Assembly: GCA_963788055.1 (NCBI GenBank)
Contig: CAWBFA010000001.1
Location: 744,001-808,000 of the forward strand
Length of the DNA stretch: 64,000 nt
Reading direction: 5' to 3'
Source: JACCTU01 sp963788055
GTDB taxonomy: Bacteria > Actinomycetota > Thermoleophilia > Gaiellales > Gaiellaceae
Shown here: piece by piece, positions 25,624 through 34,420 of the stretch
How positions within the stretch are numbered: position 1 is the first letter of the stretch
How the letters are laid out: each line of letters opens with the position of its first letter
Program-made: the position numbers and the translations under genes
Notes under the pieces: model-generated
The model's input: the letters and a program-made list of their open reading frames with translations, nothing else
The model's database searches: none
Told to the model about the DNA's origin: nothing

Positions 25624-26010
25624 AGAGAACTGGGGTGCCTTACGGGCCTTGTGCAGCCCGGCCTTCTTGCGCTCGACGATGCGGGCGTCGCGCGTCAGGA
25701 AGCCCTCGCGCTTCAGCGGGACGCGAAGCTCCGGGTCGGCCTCGACCAGTGCGCGCGCGATCCCGTGGCGCACGGCACCTGCCTGGCCGGAGGGTCCGCC
25801 GCCGTGTACGCGGACGCGCAGATCGAACGTTCCCTCGACGCCTGCGACCTTGAGCGGTGCGAGCACCATCTTGCGGTGCGTGTCGCGCGGGAAGTAGTCC
25901 TCGATCGTGCGGCCGTTGAACCAGGTCATCCCGTCGCCCGGACGGAGGATCACGCGCGCGACCGACGTCTTGCGCTTGCCTGTACCTCGGTACTGCGCGG
26001 GCGTCGCCAC
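25615..26010 (-). CDS. rpsI: 30S ribosomal protein S9
   Basis: 131 residues with YRGTGKRKTSVARVIL at the start, the KVAGVEGTFDLRV core, GGGPSGQAGAVRHGIARAL and the basic tail KAGLHKARKAPQFSKR, whose last Lys-Arg is the conserved contact with the P-site tRNA. It is paired with rplM (one base overlap) as in most bacteria. GTG start. Confidence 0.97.
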   Translation of the reverse strand: MATPAQYRGTGKRKTSVARVILRPGDGMTWFNGRTIEDYFPRDTHRKMVLAPLKVAGVEGTFDLRVRVHGGGPSGQAGAVRHGIARALVEADPELRVPLKREGFLTRDARIVERKKAGLHKARKAPQFSKR

Positions 26011-26447
26011 TACTTGAGCTCCAAGGGCTTCGGATCCTGGGCCGCGTGCGGGTGCTCAGGGCCTGCGTAGATCTTCAGCTTCACGAGCTGGCGCGCGGCG
26101 AGCTTGTTCTTCGGGAGCATCCCCTTGACCGCCCCACGAAGAACCTCGGTGGGACGCCGCTCGAGCTGCTCGCGCAGCGTGCGCTGCTTGATCCCGCCCG
26201 GGTAGCCGGAGTGCCGGTAGTAGATCTTGTCGTCGAGCTTCTTCCCGGTGACCGCGATCTTCTCGGCGTTCACGACGATCACGAAGTCGCCGGTGTCGAC
26301 GTGCGGCGTGTACACCGGCTTGTCCTTGCCCCGGAGCACGTCTGCAATGCGGGTCGCCAGGCGGCCCAGGGTCTGGCCCTCGGCGTCCACGACGTGCCAG
26401 CGGCGCTCGATCTCGCCGGGCTTTGCGGTGTAGGTCTTTGCGCTCAT
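26010..26447 (-). CDS. rplM: 50S ribosomal protein L13
   Basis: 145 residues. It has RRWHVVDAEGQTLGRLATRIA, then GDFVIVVNAEKIAVTGKK, YYRHSGYPGGIKQRTL and AVKGMLPKNKLAARQLVKLK, all L13 signatures. It is a core ribosomal gene co-transcribed with rpsI; its stop overlaps the rpsI start by one base. Confidence 0.97.
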   Translation of the reverse strand: MSAKTYTAKPGEIERRWHVVDAEGQTLGRLATRIADVLRGKDKPVYTPHVDTGDFVIVVNAEKIAVTGKKLDDKIYYRHSGYPGGIKQRTLREQLERRPTEVLRGAVKGMLPKNKLAARQLVKLKIYAGPEHPHAAQDPKPLELK

Positions 26448-26462
26448 GAAAAGACGACGGAG

Positions 26463-27689
26463 CTAGGTCCGCCGGGCGGCGATTGTAGCAGGGGGCTCCT
26501 GGCGGCGGATGAGCCGAACCAGCGGCAGGAGCACCAAAACGGTGGAGCCGATGGCCAGCGCCGACACGCCGAGAGCGTCCAGCGCGAGCCCCCCGAGCAG
26601 GGCCAGCGCCGCCGCCGTGAGGGCGGACAGGAGGTCGCTGAAGCCGAGCAGCTTGCCCCGTTCGGCCGGCGCAGCACAGTCGGCGAGCTGCGCCGTCGCG
26701 GCGACGAAGGAGAGGTTCCAGCCGAGCCCGAGGCCGAAGAGCAGCACCGCCGTCCCGAGCACGCTCTCGAACCAGGTCAGCCCGATGCAGGAAACGGCCA
26801 TCAGGACGAGGCCCGAGTAGAGGGACACCCCGCGGCCGATCCGGTCGATCAGGGGCCCGACGAAGAGCACGAGCGCGTACATGCCGAGCACGTGCGCGCC
26901 GATGATCGGGAAGACGTCCTCCTGCGCCTGGTGGTGGTGCTCGACGACCACGTAGCCCGTGAGGTTCATGACCGAGGCCATCACGGCAAGGCTCGCGACC
27001 GCTGCGATCAGCGCCGGCACAACTCCCGGGCGGCGCACGATCTCGCTCAGCGGAGCGGCGGCGGTCGGCGGAGGCGCGCCGGCATGCGTGCCGAGCTGCT
27101 CGGCGATCCGTTTCGGGTCCGGCCGGATGCACAGGCTGATCGCGCAGGCGACGAGCGCGAGGCCCGCCGCGACGAGCCAGGGGAGCGTGAGCGCTTCCGG
27201 CTCGAGCTCCTTGCCGGCGAACAGGGGCGCGAAGACCGCCGGTCCGAGAATCGCCCCGAAGACGGAGCCGAAGAGGACGTACGCGATCCCGCGCGCGCGG
27301 CGCGCGGGCGGGTACATGTCGCCGGCCGCGGTGCGCGCGAGCAGCGCGACGCCGCCCGCAGCGCCCGTCAGCGCCATGCCCGTGATCACGACGGCGGTCG
27401 AGCCGGTGCGCGTCGCGAGCGCGACGAGCGAGCAGCCGAGCGACGCGATCACGAAGCCGACGGCGATCACCGGGACGCGGCCGAAGTGATCCATCGCGCG
27501 ACCAGCCGGCAGCGCGGCGAGCCCGGAAGACGCCAGGAAGATCGCCGGGCCGAGCCCGAGCAGGCCCTCGATCCCCGTGATCTGCACGAAGGTGATCGAG
27601 TTCACCGCGGCCGCGAGCTGGAAGAGACACGAGTTGACCGCGAGCGCGGCGGCGAGCAGGATCGTGTTGCGGCGGACGTTCAGACCCAT
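26463..27689 (-). CDS. MFS transporter
   Basis: 408 residues with about 12 membrane segments. The loop between segments 2 and 3 carries GRAMDHFGRVPVIAVGF, matching the MFS motif A pattern (GxxxDRxGRR-like), and the middle loop and second half mirror it (GPLIDRIGRGVSLYSG). The substrate is unknown; such proteins are often drug or metabolite exporters. ATG 27689 overlaps the UDG stop by 10 bases, so it is coupled to the upstream glycosylase gene. Confidence 0.87.
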   Translation of the reverse strand: MGLNVRRNTILLAAALAVNSCLFQLAAAVNSITFVQITGIEGLLGLGPAIFLASSGLAALPAGRAMDHFGRVPVIAVGFVIASLGCSLVALATRTGSTAVVITGMALTGAAGGVALLARTAAGDMYPPARRARGIAYVLFGSVFGAILGPAVFAPLFAGKELEPEALTLPWLVAAGLALVACAISLCIRPDPKRIAEQLGTHAGAPPPTAAAPLSEIVRRPGVVPALIAAVASLAVMASVMNLTGYVVVEHHHQAQEDVFPIIGAHVLGMYALVLFVGPLIDRIGRGVSLYSGLVLMAVSCIGLTWFESVLGTAVLLFGLGLGWNLSFVAATAQLADCAAPAERGKLLGFSDLLSALTAAALALLGGLALDALGVSALAIGSTVLVLLPLVRLIRRQEPPATIAARRT

Positions 27690-28195
27690 TGAGCAAGCGT
27701 CGCACGGAACTCGGATGCGCCGCCGTGCGAGGGATGGCGCACGTACGGGGCGCCGAGCGCGCGTTGCGCGAGGCGTCCGACTGCGAGCACGCGCCGGCCC
27801 TCGGCGACGCGCTCGACGAACGGCAGCCCGTCTGCGACCTCGGCGGCGGTCGGGCGGCGGTTGGAGAGCGGCGCGCCAGGGCGATGGGGGTGCGTCGGGA
27901 CCAGATTCCAGAGCAGGACGTCGTCGGCGAGCTCGAGCTCCGCGAGCGTCCGATGCACGATCGTGGCGCTGATCTCTGCAGGGCCGCTGCCGGTGAGCTG
28001 GCGTTCCGAGGTGAACGCGATCCCCGACACGCGCGCGCCGTTGTAGCCGGCCGCCTCCCCGACGAGCAGGATCGACGCAGCACTGCGGGCTCGGAGATAG
28101 TCGGCCAGCCGTCGGCGGCGCAGCGGGGAGTCGGCGTACTGGTTGTGGGTCGTCCCGATCCGCGACCTCGCGAGCGCCTCGACCAACGGGATCAT
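27680..28195 (-). CDS. Uracil-DNA glycosylase superfamily protein
   Basis: 171 residues. Motif 1 is LLVGEAAGYNGARVSGIAFT (the GEAPG and G-I-P-F-T blocks of family 4/5-like UDGs, with Asn in place of a catalytic Asp). Motif 2 is LWNLVPTHPHRPG and motif 3 is VRHPSHGGASEF (HPS). No four-cysteine cluster of family 4 is seen, so it may belong to family 6 or another branch. It is likely to remove uracil or related lesions. ATG 28195. Confidence 0.8.
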   Translation of the reverse strand: MIPLVEALARSRIGTTHNQYADSPLRRRRLADYLRARSAASILLVGEAAGYNGARVSGIAFTSERQLTGSGPAEISATIVHRTLAELELADDVLLWNLVPTHPHRPGAPLSNRRPTAAEVADGLPFVERVAEGRRVLAVGRLAQRALGAPYVRHPSHGGASEFRATLAQWV

Positions 28196-28218
28196 CGGGA
28201 CGTGACGTTACGCGACGT

Positions 28219-28241
28219 GCCCTGGTGCCAGGCACCGGGCC
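28219..28241. promoter_or_regulatory. Palindrome upstream of acylphosphatase and UDG
   Basis: GGTGCC (28224-28229), one base, GGCACC (28231-28236) with extended arms (CC..GG) form a near-perfect inverted repeat in the 70-base gap between divergent UDG and acylphosphatase genes. It could be an operator or a transcript hairpin. No regulator is identified. Confidence 0.4.
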
Positions 28242-28265
28242 ACGCCCGAAGGGGACAATGGAACT

Positions 28266-28538
28266 GTGACTGTCGTCCGCAAACGCGTCGTCGTCTGCGG
28301 TCGCGTGCAGGGCGTTTTCTTCCGAGACTCGGTCCGTCGGCTCGCGGAGCGGCACGGTGTTGCCGGGTGGGTACGCAACACGCGCGACGGCACGGTGGAG
28401 GCCGTCTTCGAGGGAGCGCCCGAGGCGGTGGACCTCCTCGTCGACTACTGCCGTCTCGGCCCGCCCGGCGCCGAGGTCCAGCGGGTCGATGTGCGTGACG
28501 AGGACATTGAGAAGCTCTCTGGCTTCTCGATCCGCTGA
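28266..28538 (+). CDS. Acylphosphatase
   Basis: 90 residues hydrolysing acyl-phosphate bonds. Pattern VVVCGRVQGVFFRDSVRRLAER has the catalytic Arg (FFRDS), and GWVRNTRDGTVEAVFEGA has the catalytic Asn, as in small acylphosphatases. It is of usual length. GTG 28266 has no strong ribosome site. Confidence 0.93.
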   Translation: MTVVRKRVVVCGRVQGVFFRDSVRRLAERHGVAGWVRNTRDGTVEAVFEGAPEAVDLLVDYCRLGPPGAEVQRVDVRDEDIEKLSGFSIR

Positions 28539-28556
28539 TCAGCGGTCGAGTCCCGG

Positions 28557-30107
28557 CTACTCCCACTCGATCGTCGCCGGCGGCTTCGACGAGAGGTCGA
28601 GCGCGACGCGATTGATGCCCGGGATTTCGTTGATGATCCGCGACGAGATCGTCTCGAGCAGGTCGTAGGGCAGGCGCGCCCAATCGGCCGTCATCGCGTC
28701 CTCGGACGTGACCGCGCGAATCACGATCGGGTACTCGTACGTGCGCTCGTCGCCCATCACGCCGACGGAACGGATCGCAGGCAGCACAGCGAAGCACTGC
28801 CACAGCTCGCGGTAGAGCCCCGCGCGGCGGATCTCTTCGAGCAGGATCGCGTCTGCCTCGCGCAGGATCTCGAGCCGTTCGTTCGTCACTTCGCCGATGA
28901 TCCGGATCGCGAGCCCGGGCCCCGGGAACGGATGCCGCCACACCATCCGCTCCTGCAGGCCGAGCTCCTCGCCGACCCTGCGCACCTCGTCCTTGAAGAG
29001 CATCCGGAGAGGTTCCACGAGGTCCATCTCCATGTGCTCCGGCAGCCCGCCGACGTTGTGGTGCGACTTGATCGTCGCCGCGACGCCGTCGCTCCCTCCG
29101 GACTCGATCACGTCGGAGTAGAGCGTTCCCTGAACGAGGAACGGAACGCTGCCGATCCGCTTGGCTTCCTCCTCGAAGACGCGGATGAACTCCTCCCCGA
29201 TCCGTCTGCGCTTCTCCTCCGGCTCCTCGATCCCAGCGAGGCGTGCCAGGAAGCGCTGCTGCGCCTGCACGTGCACGAGCGGGACGTGGAAGTGGTTCCC
29301 GAACGTCTCCACGACCTGCAGCGCTTCGTCCTTGCGCATGAAGCCGTGGTCGACGAAGACGCAGGTCAGCTGATCGCCGATCGCCTTGTGCACGAGCAGC
29401 GCGGCGACGGCGGAGTCGACGCCGCCGGAGAGCGCGCAGAGGACGCGCGCAGACCCGACCTGCGCGCGGACTCGCTCGACCTGCTCCTCGATCACCGCCG
29501 CCGGCGTCCACGTGGGCGGCGCGCCTGCGACCTCGTACAGGAAGTTCTTCAGCAGGTCCTGTCCATGCGGCGTGTGCACGACCTCCGGATGGAACTGGAC
29601 GCCGTAGAGCTTCCGCTCAGGCTCCTCGAACGCGGCGACGGGCGTCGAAGGCGACTCACCGACGACGCGCGCGCCTTCCGGCGGCGCCGTGACGGAGTCG
29701 CGATGCGACATCCACACCGTCTGTTCGGCAGGCAGATCGTGGAACAGCTCGCTCTCCTCGGCGCGGAGCTCTGTCTTGCCGAACTCGGACGCGCCCGTCC
29801 GCTCGACCTTCCCCCCCAAATCGAGCGCCATCAGCTGCGCGCCGTAGCAGATGCCGAGCGTCGGGATACCGAGCTCGAAGATGCCGGGATCGACCCGCGG
29901 CGCGTGCTCGGCGTACACCGACGCAGGACCGCCCGACAGGATCACTGCGTACGGGTTCCGCGCACGGATCTGCTGCGGCGTGACCTTGTGCGAGACGAGC
30001 TCGGAGTAGACGCGGGCGTCGCGCACGCGTCGCGCGATCAGCTGCGCGTATTGCCCGCCGAAGTCGAGCACCAGCACCGGGCGCTCCTCCGGAGCCGGCT
30101 CGGCCAC
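28557..30107 (-). CDS. guaA: GMP synthase (glutamine-hydrolysing)
   Basis: 516 residues converting XMP to GMP. The N-terminal glutaminase has LGICYGAQLMALDLGG (Cys) and YGVQFHPEV (His-Glu). The ATP-pyrophosphatase loop is LCALSGGVDSAVAALLV. The C-terminal dimerisation domain ends KPPATIEWE, typical. It lies 16 bases after guaB; the two probably form one transcript for guanine nucleotide synthesis. Confidence 0.97.
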   Translation of the reverse strand: MAEPAPEERPVLVLDFGGQYAQLIARRVRDARVYSELVSHKVTPQQIRARNPYAVILSGGPASVYAEHAPRVDPGIFELGIPTLGICYGAQLMALDLGGKVERTGASEFGKTELRAEESELFHDLPAEQTVWMSHRDSVTAPPEGARVVGESPSTPVAAFEEPERKLYGVQFHPEVVHTPHGQDLLKNFLYEVAGAPPTWTPAAVIEEQVERVRAQVGSARVLCALSGGVDSAVAALLVHKAIGDQLTCVFVDHGFMRKDEALQVVETFGNHFHVPLVHVQAQQRFLARLAGIEEPEEKRRRIGEEFIRVFEEEAKRIGSVPFLVQGTLYSDVIESGGSDGVAATIKSHHNVGGLPEHMEMDLVEPLRMLFKDEVRRVGEELGLQERMVWRHPFPGPGLAIRIIGEVTNERLEILREADAILLEEIRRAGLYRELWQCFAVLPAIRSVGVMGDERTYEYPIVIRAVTSEDAMTADWARLPYDLLETISSRIINEIPGINRVALDLSSKPPATIEWE

Positions 30108-30123
30108 CGGCAGCCGGACGACC

Positions 30124-31635
30124 TCAGCGCCGATAGTTCGGCGCCTCCTTCGTGATCGTCACGTCGTGGGGGTGCGACTCGCGCAGACCTGCGCCGGTGA
30201 TTCGCACGAACTTCGCGTCCTTCAGCTCGGCCACGGTTGCAGAACCGCAGTACCCCATCGCCTGCCGCAAGCCGCCGACCAGCTGGTACAGCACGTTCCG
30301 CATCGGGCCTTTGTACGGGACGCGGCCCTCGATCCCCTCGGGGACCATCTTCTCGACGTCCTCGACGTCGCCCTGGAAGTAGCGGTCCTTCGAGAACCCG
30401 CGAGCCTTCATCGCGCCGATCGAGCCCATGCCGCGGTACTCCTTGTAGCGCTCGCCCTGGCTCATCACGACGTCACCGGGGCTCTCCTCGGTTCCGGCGA
30501 AGAACGACCCGAGCATCGCCGCGTCGGCTCCTGCGGCGAGCGCCTTGGCGAGGTCGCCCGACGACGTCATCCCCCCGTCGGCGATCAGCGGCACGTCGTG
30601 ACGAGCGCACACCTGAGCGCAGTCATAGATCGCGGTGACCTGCGGAACGCCGACTCCCGCGACGACGCGTGTGGTGCAGATCGACCCCGGCCCGACGCCC
30701 GCCTTGACCGCGTCGACGCCCGCGTCGATCAGCGCCTCGGCAGCCTCAGCGGTCGCGACGTTTCCCGCGACGAGCTCGACCTCGAGCGCCGACTTCAGCT
30801 TGCGCGCCATCTCGATCACGGACAGCGAGTGACCGTGAGCGGTGTCGAGCACGAGCGCGTCGACTCCGGCGTCGACGAGGGCCTCCGCACGGTCGAGCGC
30901 GTCCGGCCCGACGCCAACGGCGGCGGCGACGCGAAGCCGTCCCTGCGCGTCCTTCGTCGCGTGGGGATAGTCCGCGCGCTTCTGGATGTCCTTCACGGTG
31001 ATCAGCCCGGTGATCCGCCCGGCGGCGTCGACGATCGGGAGCTTCTCGATCTTGTGCCGGTGCAGGATCTCCTCGGCTTCACGAAGCGTCGTGCCTTGCG
31101 GCGCGGTGACGAGCCCGCGGGCGGTCATCAGCTCCGAGACGGGCCGCGTGTCGTCGCGCTGGAAGCGCAGGTCGCGGTTCGTCAGGATCCCGACCAGCAA
31201 CCCGTCCGCGTCGGTGATCGGGACGCCGGAGATGCGGAAGCGCGCCATCAGCTCGAGCGCGTCGCGGACGAGGGCGCTCGGGGGCAGCGTCACCGGCTCC
31301 GAGATCATCCCGGCCTCGGACCGCTTCACCCTGTCGACCTCGGCGACCTGCTCGGGGATCGAGAGATTCCGGTGCACGACCCCGATCCCGCCCTCTCGTG
31401 CGAGCGCGATCGCCATCGGCGCCTCAGTCACGGTGTCCATCGCAGCCGAGAGGACCGGCACCTCGATCGAGATTCCGCGGGTGAAGCGGGTCCTCGTCGA
31501 GACGTCGTTGGGCTGGACGGCCGACTCGCCCGGAACGAGCAGGACATCGTCGAAGGTGAGTCCTTCCTTGGCGAACTTCGCCTCCAGCGAGAGGAGGCGT
31601 TCGAGGTCGAGTCGTCCGAGCTCCAGCCCTTCCAA
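30124..31635 (-). CDS. guaB: IMP dehydrogenase
   Basis: About 503 residues oxidising IMP to XMP. It starts with LTFDDVLLVPGESAV, has two CBS domains inserted (around 100-220, VSELMTARGLVTAPQGTTL and related), a catalytic Cys in GPGSICTTRVVAGVGVPQ, and the flap-like RVPYKGPMRN region. The start is uncertain: TTG 31635 (chosen) or TTG 31668. CBS domains bind adenine nucleotides and regulate the enzyme. Confidence 0.95.
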   Translation of the reverse strand: MEGLELGRLDLERLLSLEAKFAKEGLTFDDVLLVPGESAVQPNDVSTRTRFTRGISIEVPVLSAAMDTVTEAPMAIALAREGGIGVVHRNLSIPEQVAEVDRVKRSEAGMISEPVTLPPSALVRDALELMARFRISGVPITDADGLLVGILTNRDLRFQRDDTRPVSELMTARGLVTAPQGTTLREAEEILHRHKIEKLPIVDAAGRITGLITVKDIQKRADYPHATKDAQGRLRVAAAVGVGPDALDRAEALVDAGVDALVLDTAHGHSLSVIEMARKLKSALEVELVAGNVATAEAAEALIDAGVDAVKAGVGPGSICTTRVVAGVGVPQVTAIYDCAQVCARHDVPLIADGGMTSSGDLAKALAAGADAAMLGSFFAGTEESPGDVVMSQGERYKEYRGMGSIGAMKARGFSKDRYFQGDVEDVEKMVPEGIEGRVPYKGPMRNVLYQLVGGLRQAMGYCGSATVAELKDAKFVRITGAGLRESHPHDVTITKEAPNYRR

Positions 31636-31691
31636 GGATCGGAGCGTACCACCGGCCCCCGACGACAACCGAAGCGCAATCTCGCGCGAAC

Positions 31692-31709
31692 ACGGTCCGA
31701 ACAGACCGT
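31692..31709. promoter_or_regulatory. Small inverted repeat upstream of guaB
   Basis: ACGGTC (31692-31697) and GACCGT (31704-31709), six bases apart, lie about 57-74 bases upstream of the guaB start. It may be an operator or a leader hairpin. I found no regulator of purine genes in the window to match it. Confidence 0.25.
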
Positions 31710-31847
31710 CGCCATCATGGAATGGATGGGCTGGACCCTCCCCGTCCTCGCATCTCCCCTCAGCGCGCTGACGGCGGGCGCTGTGGCTGCCGCCTCCACG
31801 GCAACCCAGGACGCTCGCCGTTGCGCCTGTTCGCTCGGAGAACGAGA

Positions 31848-31873
31848 AAGGGCGCGGACGAATCCGCGCCCTT
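31848..31873 (-). terminator. Intrinsic terminator after the DUF6458 gene
   Basis: Perfect 11-base stem: AAGGGCGCGGA (31848-31858) and TCCGCGCCCTT (31863-31873) with loop CGAA, a stable tetraloop. On the leftward strand the stem is followed by TCTCGTTC and lies 24 bases past the stop at 31898. On the + strand CACTTTCTTC follows, so it may act in both directions. Confidence 0.7.
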
Positions 31874-31897
31874 CACTTTCTTCGCCTACCGAAATCG

Positions 31898-32104
31898 TCA
31901 GCGGTAGACGACCTCGTCGCGCCGCTCGCGGTGAACTCCGCCCCAGCTCGACCAGAAGATGAGCGAGATCACCGCACCGATCACGCCGACGACGAGCAAG
32001 ATCCAGCCGACCGTGATCAACTCGATGCCGCTGACCGAGACGTCGACGGCCCAGATCAGAATGGCGCCGATCGCGATCAACAGCAGGCTTGTGCCGATAC
32101 CCAT
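31898..32104 (-). CDS. DUF6458-type small membrane protein
   Basis: 68 residues starting MGIGTSLLLIAIGAILIWAV, with two membrane segments (the second ILLVVGVIGAVISLIFW) and a charged tail HRERRDEVV. It matches the actinobacterial DUF6458 pattern; function unknown. AAAGGAG lies about 10 bases upstream of ATG 32104. It follows element B2 on the - strand and has a terminator just downstream. Confidence 0.7.
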   Translation of the reverse strand: MGIGTSLLLIAIGAILIWAVDVSVSGIELITVGWILLVVGVIGAVISLIFWSSWGGVHRERRDEVVYR

Positions 32105-32187
32105 GGTTTCATTGCTCCTTTCGGTGGCTCGGTGGTGGAACGCCCGAGGGTCTCCCCCAGATACGGCCTTTGCAGGGATTTACCTCT

Positions 32188-32353
32188 AGGAGGGCTTGGC
32201 GGAACGGGCCTCGTCGCCGGGGTGCGCTGGGTGGTGCGAGGCAAGGACGCAGGGAGCGTTCGTATCCGCAGTGATACGGGCGCGACTGAGGACGCCGCAT
32301 CGCGCCGCCCAGCGCGGCCCGGCGGCACAGCGCCCGTTTCGCCGAGCCCTCCT
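32188..32353 (+). ncRNA. Candidate structured RNA element (family B), copy 2
   Basis: Outer arms AGGAGGGCTTGGCGGAACGG (from 32188) and 32332-32353 pair in all 22 positions if two G.U pairs are allowed on the + strand. They share no sequence with the arms of copy 1, yet both pairs are complementary. The core runs 32210-32328, with helices CGCCGGG/CCCGGCG, GCGCTGGGTGG/CCGCCCAGCGC and CGTTCGTA/TACGGGCG, the last with loop TCCGCAGTGA conserved. It fills the gap between the DUF6458 gene and the 1-phosphofructokinase gene, and arm 2 ends inside the stop codon of the latter. Confidence 0.5.
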
Positions 32354-33302
32354 AGCTCTCCACCGGCTCGAGCTCGCCGACCTCGACCTGAGAGGACAGC
32401 CTGCCCGCCTCGCGCGGCTCGAAACGACCGGCGCCGACCTCGAAGGTCGAGGCGGAGGCAGCCGCCACTGCATAGCGCAGCGAGTCCACGAACGGCCTGC
32501 CCGCGAGCCGCGTGGCGAGGAACGCCGCGGTCAGCACGTCGCCGGCACCGACGACGGACACCGGCTCGACCTTTGGGGCGCTCGCGTGGAAGCGCTGCAC
32601 GGGGCGCTCTTCGCGCGTCAGGCCGTAGCACCCCGTCTCGAGCGTGATCAGAACCGTGCGAGCCCCGAGGTCGGCGATCGCGTCGAGAGCCATGAGGAAG
32701 TCCTCCTCTTCGAGCTCCTGGTCGACGAGCGCCTCGGCCTCATGCTGATTCGGCGCGACGAGCGAAGGCTCCGCATCGAGCCCGAGGCGCAGGGGCTCGC
32801 CGTCGGCGTCGAGCACGGTGCGCACGCCCACTCGGTTCAGCTCCCGGATCGCGTCCGCGTAGAACGACTCGTCGACGCCGCGCGGCAGCGAGCCTGCAAA
32901 GACGACAGCCTCGGCCCCACGGGCGAGATAACGCAGCTTCTCGCGCAGCATCTCGAGCTCCTCGGGCTCGACCTGCGGGCCCCACTCGTTGATCTCCGTG
33001 AACGAGCTGCTCATCGGGTCGACAACGGCGGTCGAGGTGCGCGATTCGTCCGCGATCCGCACGAAGTCGTTGAGGATCGCCTCGGCCGTCAGCTCCTCGA
33101 CGATGCGCGTGCCCGTGCGGCCGCCGGCGAGACCCGTCGCGACGACGGGGACGTCGAGACGTTTGAGCGCACGCGCGACGTTGATCCCCTTGCCGCCCGC
33201 GAGCGTCAAACCCTGGCTCGCGCGGTGGCGGTGGCCCTGCAGGAAGTTCGGGACCGTCAGCGTGCGGTCCAGCGCGGCGTTGAGGGTGACGGTGACGATC
33301 AC
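32352..33302 (-). CDS. 1-phosphofructokinase family sugar kinase (PfkB/FruK-like)
   Basis: 316 residues of the ribokinase/PfkB fold. The start IVTVTLNAALDRTLTVPNF and GGKGINVARALKRLDV are PfkB-1 signatures, close to FruK and LacC. The C-terminal signature VVGAGDVLTAAFLA holds the catalytic Asp. The sugar is likely fructose-1-phosphate or tagatose-6-phosphate; no PTS genes are next to it. GTG 33302 overlaps the upstream DD-carboxypeptidase stop by four bases (GTGA). Confidence 0.87.
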   Translation of the reverse strand: MIVTVTLNAALDRTLTVPNFLQGHRHRASQGLTLAGGKGINVARALKRLDVPVVATGLAGGRTGTRIVEELTAEAILNDFVRIADESRTSTAVVDPMSSSFTEINEWGPQVEPEELEMLREKLRYLARGAEAVVFAGSLPRGVDESFYADAIRELNRVGVRTVLDADGEPLRLGLDAEPSLVAPNQHEAEALVDQELEEEDFLMALDAIADLGARTVLITLETGCYGLTREERPVQRFHASAPKVEPVSVVGAGDVLTAAFLATRLAGRPFVDSLRYAVAAASASTFEVGAGRFEPREAGRLSSQVEVGELEPVES

Positions 33303-34408
33303 GGCCAGAGGTTGGACAGCGTACGCCTCGCGTACCAGGCTGCGCGGTCGGCCAAGCCGGGCCGCGCGACCGCGCGCGCTGCGACCAGCGGAGAGCTCGC
33401 CACCAGCCGCGCTCCGTCGTAGACGCGGACCTCGCCCAGGCGCTGCCCTCGGCGCACGGGGAGCCCCACCGCCGTCGCCGCAACGATCCGCTCGCGGAGC
33501 GGCTGCTCGATTCGAGCCGCGCGAAGAATCGAACGCGGCGCGACGAGCGCGACCGGCGCGAGGTCGAAGCCGACCTCGGCGTGGGCGTACGTTCGGTTCT
33601 CGTCGACGACGGCGACCGTCGCGTAGCGGGAGAGGCCCCAGCGCAGGAGCGCCGCGAGGTCGGTGTTTCGCTGGGCGCGAGTCGGGCTTCCGAGCAGCGT
33701 CGCGTAGAGCACGAAACCCGTCCCGCGCGCCGCCGCCACCTGCGACCACCCGGCCGCATCGGTGTGACCGGTCTTGACTCCGATCACCCCCGGAAACGAG
33801 CCGAGCAGGTCGTTCCACGTGTGGAGCCGCCGGCCGCCGGCGATCGTCGCAGTGCGGTCGTCGACGATCGAGCGGATGGTTGCGTTGTGCATCGCAGCGC
33901 GTGCGAGGAGCGTGACGTCCCGTGCGCTGGACACGTGACCGGGCACGTCGAGGCCATCCGGGCGCACGAAGTGCGTCCGTCGCAGCCCGAGCGCGCGTGC
34001 CTTCGCGTTCATCAGGCGGACGAACGCGTTCACGTCGCCCTTGCCGACGTGCGCCGCGAGCGCCCATGCGGCGTCATTGGCGCTCTGGACGAGCGCCGCT
34101 TCGACGAGGTCGCCGACCGAGATCCTTTCGCCGGCCCGTAGGTTGATCGTCGACTCGCCGATCGCGCTGATCGACGGCGCCGCGACGACCACGTCGTCGA
34201 CGTCGGTTCGCTCCAGCGCGACGAGCACCGTCATCAGCTTCGTGATGCTTGCGATCGGCACGCGGGCGTCCGCGTGCCGACCAGCCAAAACCTCGCCGGT
34301 CGCACCGTTCTCCACGAAGTACGCCTTCGCCACAACCGGAGGGGGTCCCGCGCTCGCCGAAGAGACGGCGACGAGCGCAGCGGCGACGGCGGCAAGCGCG
34401 CGTCTCAT
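33299..34408 (-). CDS. D-alanyl-D-alanine carboxypeptidase (PBP5-like)
   Basis: 369 residues with a signal peptide (ALAAVAAALVAVSSASA). The motifs are SxxK ASITKLMTVLVAL (around 55), SxN ALVQSANDAAWAL (around 111) and KTG GVKTGHTDAAGWS (around 210). It trims the terminal D-Ala of peptidoglycan. The C-terminal extension after residue 270 is the usual stalk but has no clear membrane anchor, so it may be released or tethered otherwise. Coupled to the kinase downstream and 12 bases after the LysM gene. Confidence 0.9.
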   Translation of the reverse strand: MRRALAAVAAALVAVSSASAGPPPVVAKAYFVENGATGEVLAGRHADARVPIASITKLMTVLVALERTDVDDVVVAAPSISAIGESTINLRAGERISVGDLVEAALVQSANDAAWALAAHVGKGDVNAFVRLMNAKARALGLRRTHFVRPDGLDVPGHVSSARDVTLLARAAMHNATIRSIVDDRTATIAGGRRLHTWNDLLGSFPGVIGVKTGHTDAAGWSQVAAARGTGFVLYATLLGSPTRAQRNTDLAALLRWGLSRYATVAVVDENRTYAHAEVGFDLAPVALVAPRSILRAARIEQPLRERIVAATAVGLPVRRGQRLGEVRVYDGARLVASSPLVAARAVARPGLADRAAWYARRTLSNLWP

Positions 34409-34420
34409 CGGGTGCGAACG

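Noticed and set aside
31717..31962. Rightward frame MEWMGWTLPVLASPLSALTA between guaB and DUF6458
   Set aside because: It reads through a strong terminator hairpin into the antisense of DUF6458 and has no ribosome site.
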